Notes under the pieces: model-generated
Databases searched by the model: none
What the model was told of the DNA's origin: nothing
Seen by the model: only the letters and a program-made list of their open reading frames with translations
Part shown: positions 1-5,295 of the stretch, one piece after another
Position numbering within the stretch: the stretch's first letter is position 1
Layout: the number at the start of each line of letters is the position of its first letter
Made by a program: the position numbers and the translations under genes
Assembly: GCA_002359425.1 (NCBI GenBank)
Contig: DEMY01000091.1
Span: 5,007-11,152 of the forward strand
Length of the DNA stretch: 6,146 bases
Direction: 5' to 3'
Origin: Clostridiales bacterium UBA2658
GTDB lineage: Bacteria > Bacillota > Clostridia > Oscillospirales > Oscillospiraceae

Positions 1-997
1 TGTGGTGGACCAGTATGCCGTCTTCAACGCCAACGAGGACTACTGGGGCGGCGCGCCCAAAATCAAGACCGTGACGCTCAAGGTCATGCCCTCCGGTCAG
101 ACGACGCTTCTTGCGTTCAAAAACGGCGAGATCAATTTCCTGTTCGGAACCTATTCCTCCGCGATGATCGACCCGGACGCGCTCTTAAGCCTTGAAAAAG
201 ACAGCAAGTATCAGGTCAAATACAGCGACCCCTGCTCGACGCGCTTTTTGATCACAAACTCCAGATCGGACCGTCTCATCTCCGATAAAAACATCAAACA
301 GGCCGTTTGGTACGCAATCGACCGCGACGAAATGTGCAAGTCCGTGTTCTCCGGCCTTGAAACGCCTGCGCAGACCGTTTTCGACAAGACGGCGCCCTAC
401 TGCAATGTCGAACTCGCGTCCAGAGAATTCAGTCTCAAAACAGCAAAGAGCCTGATCGAGCAGTCCGGCTGGACGCTCGACAGCAGCTCCGGCTACTACA
501 AGAAAAACGGGCAGACGCTCACGTTGGAGTTCGTCTACAACAGCAGCGTAGCGACGAACAAAACGCTTGGCGAGTACATTCAAGGCAGCCTGAAAAAAGC
601 CGGCATTGAAGTCATATTGACCCCGGTCGACAGCACAACGGTTCAGCAGGTCCGCAGCGCCGGCAGCTATGATCTCTATCTCGACAGCTCCTGGGGGCGT
701 CCCTATGACCCGCAAAGCTCGCTGACAGCGATTTTCGCGCAGGGTTCCTACCTCAACGCGGTCTCCCAGCTCGCCTGCTACGGCGATTTGGACAAATGGG
801 TCAACGCCGCGCTCGTCTCAACCGATGCGAAGCAGCGACAGGACGATTACACAAATGTTCTGAAAACGCTACAGGAGGAATGCTGCTTCATTCCGCTTTC
901 CTATTCGCGCATCTCCATCGTTGCGGACGCCGGCCTGAAGAATCTCGCCTTCAGCCAGACGCAGTATGAGGTTCCGTTTAAGGACTTCAGCTACTGA
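1..997 (+). CDS. nikA: NikA-like ABC transporter solute-binding protein (SBP family 5), 5' partial
   Basis: Extracytoplasmic ligand-binding component of a nickel/peptide-type ABC importer, normally a lipoprotein in Gram-positives. Only the C-terminal 331 residues are present (first full codon at base 2); the family is usually about 500-540 residues, so the signal peptide and roughly the first 200 residues lie upstream. The visible part begins in the family's NEDYWGG motif (residues 11-17) and continues with the second lobe: NIKQAVWYAIDRDEM (97-111), TAKSLIEQSGW (147-157) and WGRPYDP (231-237). Compared from memory with E. coli NikA, the match runs along the whole length and includes the Trp and Tyr equivalent to NikA Trp398 and Tyr402. 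The residue aligned with NikA His416, which contacts nickel, is Ser249, and no His occurs in the fragment, while six Cys do. The substrate is therefore uncertain: nickel chelate, metallophore, opine or peptide. Family assignment is firm; the nikA name is by similarity only. Confidence 0.88.
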   Translation, partial: VVDQYAVFNANEDYWGGAPKIKTVTLKVMPSGQTTLLAFKNGEINFLFGTYSSAMIDPDALLSLEKDSKYQVKYSDPCSTRFLITNSRSDRLISDKNIKQAVWYAIDRDEMCKSVFSGLETPAQTVFDKTAPYCNVELASREFSLKTAKSLIEQSGWTLDSSSGYYKKNGQTLTLEFVYNSSVATNKTLGEYIQGSLKKAGIEVILTPVDSTTVQQVRSAGSYDLYLDSSWGRPYDPQSSLTAIFAQGSYLNAVSQLACYGDLDKWVNAALVSTDAKQRQDDYTNVLKTLQEECCFIPLSYSRISIVADAGLKNLAFSQTQYEVPFKDFSY

Positions 998-1011
998 GTC
1001 TTCAAAAAACT

Positions 1012-1050
1012 TGCGCTCACTCGAGGATTTTAGGTCCGCGGGTGAGCGCA
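1012..1050 (+). promoter_or_regulatory. Stem-loop in the binding-protein/permease intergenic gap
   Basis: TGCGCTCAC (1012-1020) and GTGAGCGCA (1042-1050) are perfect 9-base inverted repeats. The stem can be extended inward by a T-G wobble and two more pairs (1021-1023 with 1039-1041), leaving a loop of about 15 bases. No U-tract follows, so it is not a standard intrinsic terminator. It starts 14 bases after the binding-protein stop codon, where a 3' stabilising or processing structure would be expected in transporter operons that need excess binding protein. That function is inferred. Confidence 0.6.
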
Positions 1051-1058
1051 TCATAAAA

Positions 1059-1075
1059 GCCCGGCAACGCCGGGC
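1059..1075 (+). promoter_or_regulatory. GC-rich stem-loop before nikB
   Basis: GCCCGGC (1059-1065), loop AAC, GCCGGGC (1069-1075): a perfect 7-bp, all-GC hairpin. On the + strand it is followed by CGGATC rather than a U-run, so transcription should read through into the permease gene, whose ribosome binding site lies only 7 bases on. Read on the - strand it is followed by TTTTATGA, so it could act as a weak terminator for antisense transcripts, but no - strand gene is supported here. Partial termination, mRNA protection, or influence on translation of the permease gene are all possible. Confidence 0.6.
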
Positions 1076-1081
1076 CGGATC

Positions 1082-1087
1082 AAGGTG
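1082..1087 (+). promoter_or_regulatory. Ribosome binding site deciding the nikB start
   Basis: AAGGTG lies 6 bases before the ATG at 1094. An in-frame GTG at 1085 is part of this Shine-Dalgarno element and so is not the start. Confidence 0.7.
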
Positions 1088-1093
1088 TTTTTC

Positions 1094-2029
1094 ATGCGGG
1101 AATACATTATCAAAAGGCTTCTTTTCCTGATTCCAATGTTTTTTATTGTCTCCTTCTGTGCTTTTTTGCTCGTAAATCTCTCCGCGAAAGAGCCGGCCAT
1201 GATCGTTTTACAGGCGCAGGGCGTTCCGGCAATCACGGACAAGCTCGTGCAACAGACGAATCAGGAATACGGCTTTGACCGGCCGTTTCTGGTTCGATAC
1301 GGAGACTGGCTCAAGCAGGCCATTAAATTCGATTTTGGAACCTCGTTTGTTACAAAAAAGGATGTCAGCAAATCCATCCTGACGGCCTTCGGCTATACGC
1401 TTGCGCTTGCGCTGGCGACAGCCGTGACGACGATCGTGTTTTCACTTTTGTTCGGCATTCTCTGCGTCATCTGGGAGGGACGCGCCTTTGACCGGTTAAC
1501 GCGCGCCGTTATGTTTATTCTTTCCGCCATGCCGGCCTACTGGATCGGGACGCTGTCCATCTGGCTTTTTTCCGTGAAGCTGCCGTGGCTGCCGACAAGC
1601 GGCGTGGGTTCGCTAAAAAACTTCATTCTGCCGACACTCGTTATGTCGATCGGCTATTGCGGTTTTTATTTTCGCATGATTCGCAATTCCATGCTTGAAA
1701 ACGTCAACGAAAACTATGTGTTTTTTCTTCGATCCTGCGGCGTCGGAGAGAAAAAAATCGTCCGGCACATTCTGAAAAACTCGCTACAGACGGTGATTGC
1801 AGCGTTCTCCATGGCTATTCCCGGAATGGTCGCCGGCACGGTCGTCATTGAAAACGTCTTTGCATGGCCGGGACTCGGCAGACTGTGCGTGAGCGCGATC
1901 TTCAGCCGGGACATTCCGATTATTCAGGCCTATGTGCTTCTGCTCGCGCTCTTCTACTGCACGTTCAACATTCTATCAGATATTATCAACGCGGCGGTCA
2001 ATCCCAGGCTGAGAAAGGCATCGTCATGA
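1094..2029 (+). CDS. nikB: NikB-like ABC transporter permease
   Basis: First of two inner-membrane permease subunits forming the channel of the importer. It has 311 residues, the usual length for the NikB/DppB family. The start is the ATG at 1094, giving MREYIIKRLLFLIPMFF, a typical N-terminus with the first membrane helix at about residues 8-29. Further helices lie near 98-122, 131-160, 168-185, 224-252 and 275-300. Family marks are YGFDRPFLVRYGDWL (59-73), DFGTSF (80-85), the EAA coupling loop around 204-219, IENVFAWPGLGRL (232-244) and the C-terminal NPRLR. The segments EPAMIVLQAQGVP near the N-terminus and VSAIFSRDIPIIQ resemble NikB more than DppB. It follows the binding-protein gene after 96 bases, and its stop codon overlaps the next start (ATGA), indicating translational coupling. 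The family is clear; the transported ligand is not. Confidence 0.92.
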   Translation: MREYIIKRLLFLIPMFFIVSFCAFLLVNLSAKEPAMIVLQAQGVPAITDKLVQQTNQEYGFDRPFLVRYGDWLKQAIKFDFGTSFVTKKDVSKSILTAFGYTLALALATAVTTIVFSLLFGILCVIWEGRAFDRLTRAVMFILSAMPAYWIGTLSIWLFSVKLPWLPTSGVGSLKNFILPTLVMSIGYCGFYFRMIRNSMLENVNENYVFFLRSCGVGEKKIVRHILKNSLQTVIAAFSMAIPGMVAGTVVIENVFAWPGLGRLCVSAIFSRDIPIIQAYVLLLALFYCTFNILSDIINAAVNPRLRKASS

Positions 2030-2907
2030 AGATGTGGAAAAAGCTTTTGAAGGACCGCATCGCGGTACTTTGCCTTACCGTAATTGCTGTTGTTGTGCTG
2101 GCCGGCTGCTTTGCGCCGTACCTCGCGCCGAACGACCCGAACGAGATGAATGCGGTCCTCAAATATGCCGGACCCTCCGCGCAGTTCCCGCTGGGGAACG
2201 ATTATCTCGGAAGATGCATTCTGTCGCGACTCATCTATGGCATTCGGCCCAGCGTTCTGCTTGTCATGCTCGCGATGGCGGTCACGATCGGCGTCGGCAC
2301 AGCCGTCGGTCTTGTCGCCGGTTACTTCAAAGGAAAGGTGGATGAAATTTTGATGCGCCTGTGCGACGTCATGCTCTCCTTCCCCTCCGAGGTCATGATT
2401 TTGGCGTTCGTCGGCATTTTCGGTATCGGACTGCGTAACATTCTGCTGGCGATTGTGCTGCTCCGCTGGCCGTGGTACGCGAGAGTCTTCCGCACTGCCG
2501 TGATGAAATACACGGACAAAAACTACATCCAATTCGCAAAGGCAACCGGCTGTGGCACGCCGCATATTCTCTTTCAGCATGTGCTGCCCTCCGTTTTGCC
2601 GGAGGTCTCCGTTATTGCGAGCAGTAGCCTTTGCTCCCTCATTTTGAGCATTTCCGGTTTTTCCTTCCTCGGTCTCGGCGTTCAGGCGCCGACCGCCGAG
2701 TGGGGCATGATGCTCAACGAAGCGAAGGAATCCATGCTCATTCACCCCGAACAGATGCTTGCGCCCGGTCTCGCAATTGTGCTTGTCTGCGTTGCGTTCG
2801 CGTTTCTGGGCGACAGCCTGCGTGACGCGATGGACGTAAAGCATGTGCAGCATCCGTCAAAACAAAAGCGCTTTGCAAAAAAGCGCGAAAAAGGAATGGC
2901 AGCATGA
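2026..2907 (+). CDS. nikC: NikC-like ABC transporter permease
   Basis: Second permease subunit, pairing with the NikB-like protein; 293 residues, normal for the NikC/DppC family. The ATG at 2026 overlaps the nikB stop by 4 bases and has GAGAAAGG (2011-2018) 7 bases upstream; an ATG at 2032 is less well spaced. The protein has a membrane helix at about residues 12-33, then the family motif FPLGNDYLGRCILSRLIYG (54-72), further helices near 74-100 and 122-145, and the EAA loop AKATGCGTPHILFQHVLP (171-188) that docks on the ATPases. GFSFLGLGVQAPTAEWG (211-227) and GDSLRDAMD (272-280) are diagnostic of this permease type; the RWPWYARVFR segment resembles NikC. The C-terminus ends in a very basic tail rich in Lys and Arg (about 283-290), which should be cytoplasmic. 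An apparent lipobox (LAGC) lies inside the first helix and is not meaningful here. Confidence 0.92.
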   Translation: MKMWKKLLKDRIAVLCLTVIAVVVLAGCFAPYLAPNDPNEMNAVLKYAGPSAQFPLGNDYLGRCILSRLIYGIRPSVLLVMLAMAVTIGVGTAVGLVAGYFKGKVDEILMRLCDVMLSFPSEVMILAFVGIFGIGLRNILLAIVLLRWPWYARVFRTAVMKYTDKNYIQFAKATGCGTPHILFQHVLPSVLPEVSVIASSSLCSLILSISGFSFLGLGVQAPTAEWGMMLNEAKESMLIHPEQMLAPGLAIVLVCVAFAFLGDSLRDAMDVKHVQHPSKQKRFAKKREKGMAA

Positions 2908-3719
2908 ATGTGATCGAAGCCTCCAATTTAAAAATATGGGACAGTCGGAACGGCGAGGTCATCGTAAACGACATGTCGTTTTCTCTAAAGGCGCACAGCT
3001 GTCTTGCAATCGTCGGTGAAAGCGGCAGCGGAAAATCCATGACTGTCAAGGCGATCAGTGGGATACACAAGCCATGGATCTGCTGCGGCGGGAGCATTTT
3101 GTTTGATGGGCGTGACCTTTTAAAGCAGCCGCCACGAGCCATGCGGGAGATTCGGGGCAAAAAGATATTCATGATCTTTCAAGACGGTATGAGCGCCTTT
3201 GACCCTTCCTGCACAATCCGCAGTTCCTTCCGGGAAATTCTCATTGAAAACCTTGGCGGCGCTGCACAGCAGGCGGATCTAAAAATAGCCGCGGCGATGG
3301 AAAAGGTTGTCCTGACGGATGCGGGCGGGCTTTTGGACAAGTATCCACATCAGCTCTCCGGCGGTATGCTGCAACGTGTCATGATCGCCATAGCGCTGGC
3401 GCTGGAGCCGGATGTTATCATCGCCGACGAGCCGACAAGTTCGCTCGATACGATCACGCAGTTTGAGGTTGTAAACGAGTTTCAGCGCCTACGCCGGGAA
3501 AACGGCGTCGCAATGATCTTCATTTCGCACGATCTGGGCGTTGTCCGAAAACTTGCCGACGAGATCGTCGTCATGCGAAAGGGCGAGAAGGTTGAGGCGG
3601 GTCCCGTGGAAGAGGTCTTTCGCCATCCGCAGAATGAATATACGCAGTATCTCGTTCATACCAGAATGGCGCTGGCAGAAAACTATAAAAGGCTGATTCA
3701 GGTACGGCAGTATGCTTGA
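2904..3719 (+). CDS. nikD: NikD-like ABC transporter ATP-binding protein
   Basis: Cytoplasmic ATPase subunit, expected to form a heterodimer with the following NikE-like protein to power import. It has 271 residues with every nucleotide-binding motif intact: Walker A GESGSGKS (38-45), Q-loop Gln93, signature LSGGM (151-155), Walker B VIIADEP with catalytic Glu176, D-loop SSLD (179-182) and switch His209. The Q-loop region SAFDPSCTI and the signature run SGGMLQRVMIAIA match E. coli NikD closely as remembered (SAFNP and SGGMLQRMMIAMA). It lacks the long C-terminal cysteine-bearing extension of OppD/DppD proteins, again favouring the Nik/Cnt type. The ATG at 2904 overlaps the nikC stop by 4 bases with AAGGAA (2891-2896) upstream, so translation is probably coupled. 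Confidence 0.92.
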   Translation: MNVIEASNLKIWDSRNGEVIVNDMSFSLKAHSCLAIVGESGSGKSMTVKAISGIHKPWICCGGSILFDGRDLLKQPPRAMREIRGKKIFMIFQDGMSAFDPSCTIRSSFREILIENLGGAAQQADLKIAAAMEKVVLTDAGGLLDKYPHQLSGGMLQRVMIAIALALEPDVIIADEPTSSLDTITQFEVVNEFQRLRRENGVAMIFISHDLGVVRKLADEIVVMRKGEKVEAGPVEEVFRHPQNEYTQYLVHTRMALAENYKRLIQVRQYA

Positions 3720-4452
3720 AGTAAATAACGTCCGAAAATCCTATAAAAAGCCGGACATGTTCACAGCGAAGCGGCAGCTTATCCTGAACGGCGTGTCATT
3801 TTCCGTCGGGGATGGCGAGTGTCTGGGCATTATTGGGGAAAGCGGCAGCGGCAAATCAACGCTCGGAAGGCTTATCCTCGGCAGCGAAAGGCCGGACAGC
3901 GGCGACGTGCTTTTTGACGGGAGAAATGTTCAGATCGCCAGAAACCGGCGCGGCGTTATGAGCGCCGTATTTCAGGACTATACTGCCTCAATCAACCCGA
4001 GAAAGACCGTTTATCAGGCAATATGCGAACCGCTTGACGTGTTCGGAAAATACAGCGACGAAAAGACGGTAGCAACGCTTCTGTCGCAGGTTGGACTTGA
4101 CGGCTCGTATCTGGAGAAATACCCGCACGAGCTGTCCGGCGGAGAAACGCAGCGTGTCTGCATTGCGCGGGCGATATCGACAAATCCAAGGTTCCTGCTT
4201 CTGGACGAGGCGATCTCATCGCTGGACGTCTCTGTGCAGGTTCAAATTTTGGATTTGCTCAAAGATCTGCGCGAGACGCACGAGATGAGCTATCTCTTCA
4301 TAACGCACGATATTCAGGCGGCGGCCTATATCTGTGACCGGCTCATCATCTTCAAAAACGGCACCATCGTGGAAGAAACGCCGGTTGACGCCATCGGCTC
4401 GGTCAGAGAGGAATACTCTCGAAAGCTGCTAAACTCCGTCATCACGTTTTAA
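3712..4452 (+). CDS. nikE: NikE-like ABC transporter ATP-binding protein
   Basis: Second ATPase subunit of the importer; 246 residues, short compared with DppF/OppF (about 320) and close to NikE. Motifs are intact: Walker A GESGSGKST (42-50), Q-loop Gln88, signature LSGGE (141-145), Walker B FLLLDEA with Glu166, D-loop SSLD (169-172) and switch His199. The segment INPRKTVYQAICEPL after the Q-loop closely resembles the NPRKTV segment of E. coli NikE, and the C-terminus (LLNSVITF) resembles NikE rather than the usual oligopeptide-type tail. The ATG at 3712 lies inside the end of nikD (8-base overlap) and has no strong Shine-Dalgarno sequence, so its translation probably depends on ribosomes finishing nikD. 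A 32-base gap separates it from the methyltransferase gene. Confidence 0.92.
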   Translation: MLEVNNVRKSYKKPDMFTAKRQLILNGVSFSVGDGECLGIIGESGSGKSTLGRLILGSERPDSGDVLFDGRNVQIARNRRGVMSAVFQDYTASINPRKTVYQAICEPLDVFGKYSDEKTVATLLSQVGLDGSYLEKYPHELSGGETQRVCIARAISTNPRFLLLDEAISSLDVSVQVQILDLLKDLRETHEMSYLFITHDIQAAAYICDRLIIFKNGTIVEETPVDAIGSVREEYSRKLLNSVITF

Positions 4453-4474
4453 TACGGACAACAAGTTAGAGTAT

Positions 4475-4480
4475 GGAGGT
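4475..4480 (+). promoter_or_regulatory. Ribosome binding site deciding the methyltransferase start
   Basis: GGAGGT is the strongest Shine-Dalgarno sequence in the window and lies 4 bases before the ATG at 4485. An in-frame ATG at 4473 overlaps this element and has only weak purine-rich sequence ahead of it, so 4485 is preferred. Confidence 0.75.
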
Positions 4481-4484
4481 ATCT

Positions 4485-5243
4485 ATGGAATACGCAAAGC
4501 AAACGGCAAATTATTGGACAGACTCCGCGGAGCGCTACAGCGACAATATCCGCGGCGAACTGTGCCACGCCGAAAATGAGGTCTGGACTAAGCTGATCCT
4601 TGAAAACGCCCCGCAAAAGGAGAAACTGAAAATTCTGGACATCGGCACGGGTCCAGGCTTTTTTGCCATTATCCTCAGCGCTGCGGGTCATGATGTGACA
4701 GCAATTGACGTGACACAGAAGATGCTCGACGAGGCGCAAAAAAACGCAGCGACGGCCGGCGTTGCGCCGGAATTTCTTTTGATGGATAGCCATCGGTTGG
4801 ATTTCGCGGACCGCAGCTTCGACCTCATCGTGAGCCGCAACGTGACCTGGACGCTCTATGACCCGAACGGCGCTTACGCGGAATGGAAGCGCGTTTTGAA
4901 GCCCGGCGGACGGCTACTCGTTTTTGACGCGAACTGGTATATGAACTTCTTTGACGCGGAAACGGACCGCAAATTCAAGGAGGGCATGACGGCCTACCGC
5001 GAAAAGCACGGCTCTTTCCCGGAGGGATTCTCCATGTACGAGATCGAGGACTACTGGCTAAAACTCCCGCTGATCGGCATCCGCCGCCCGGATTGGGATA
5101 AAGCAACGCTCTGGAAGCTGGGCTTTACAGACATCCGCTGCGTTTGCGACCTCGACGATCTCGTCTATACGGCGGACAACGCCGACAAGCGGCTTATTTA
5201 CGGCGCAACGCCGATGTTTATGGTTTCTGCCGACAAACCTTAA
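4485..5243 (+). CDS. Class I SAM-dependent methyltransferase, substrate unknown
   Basis: Cytoplasmic enzyme predicted to transfer a methyl group from S-adenosylmethionine to an unidentified acceptor; 252 residues from the preferred ATG. The Rossmann-type methyltransferase core is complete: motif I ILDIGTGPG (50-58), which binds SAM; the acidic residue ending strand 2 in VTAIDV (Asp75); MDSHRLDF (100-107) near the adenine pocket; FDLIVSRNVTWTL (112-124) as motif IV; and RVLKPGGRLLVFDANWY (136-152). The second half (about 153-252) carries the substrate-specific part, with many aromatic and acidic residues and the segment FPEGFSMYEIEDYW near 178-191. No membrane segment or signal peptide is visible. 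It lies 32 bases after nikE and 52 bases before another ABC transporter gene on the same strand, so it is likely part of one operon and may act on a molecule moved by one of the transporters. Alternatives include small-molecule O-, N- or S-methylation in metallophore or natural-product metabolism. The fold is certain; the acceptor is not identifiable. Confidence 0.9.
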   Translation: MEYAKQTANYWTDSAERYSDNIRGELCHAENEVWTKLILENAPQKEKLKILDIGTGPGFFAIILSAAGHDVTAIDVTQKMLDEAQKNAATAGVAPEFLLMDSHRLDFADRSFDLIVSRNVTWTLYDPNGAYAEWKRVLKPGGRLLVFDANWYMNFFDAETDRKFKEGMTAYREKHGSFPEGFSMYEIEDYWLKLPLIGIRRPDWDKATLWKLGFTDIRCVCDLDDLVYTADNADKRLIYGATPMFMVSADKP

Positions 5244-5280
5244 CAGCGAAAACGGGTCATGTAAAAAGCGAAGAAGTAAT

Positions 5281-5287
5281 AAAGGAA
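5281..5287 (+). promoter_or_regulatory. Ribosome binding site of the second ABC transporter gene
   Basis: AAAGGAA lies 8 bases before the ATG at 5296. A nearer ATG at 5291 is in another frame and reaches a stop after 18 codons, so 5296 is the start. Confidence 0.65.
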
Positions 5288-5295
5288 TAAATGAA

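Noticed and set aside
185..715. - strand open frame of 176 codons opposite the binding-protein gene
   Set aside because: It lies wholly inside a clearly conserved + strand gene, and its translation shows no recognisable domain.
1059..1090. Intrinsic terminator ending transcription after the binding-protein gene
   Set aside because: The hairpin is strong but is followed by CGGATCAAGG rather than a U-run on the + strand, and no promoter could fit between it and nikB, so read-through is needed for the permease genes.
1864..2025. Upstream extension of the nikC reading frame into nikB
   Set aside because: The extra residues are not permease-like and lie entirely within nikB; the ATG at 2026 has a well-placed Shine-Dalgarno sequence and gives the expected N-terminus.
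2101..2112. LAGC lipobox-like motif in the NikC-like permease
   Set aside because: It lies within the first membrane helix of a polytopic permease in a normal family position, so lipoprotein processing is not expected.
1954..2853. Long open frame on the - strand (299 codons) opposite nikC
   Set aside because: The + strand frame encodes a full permease with all family motifs; the antisense frame is His/Asn/Arg/Glu-rich without a recognisable domain and is explained by codon bias of the real gene.
4473..4484. Earlier in-frame ATG for the methyltransferase
   Set aside because: It overlaps the GGAGGT element that serves the ATG at 4485 and has no comparable site of its own.
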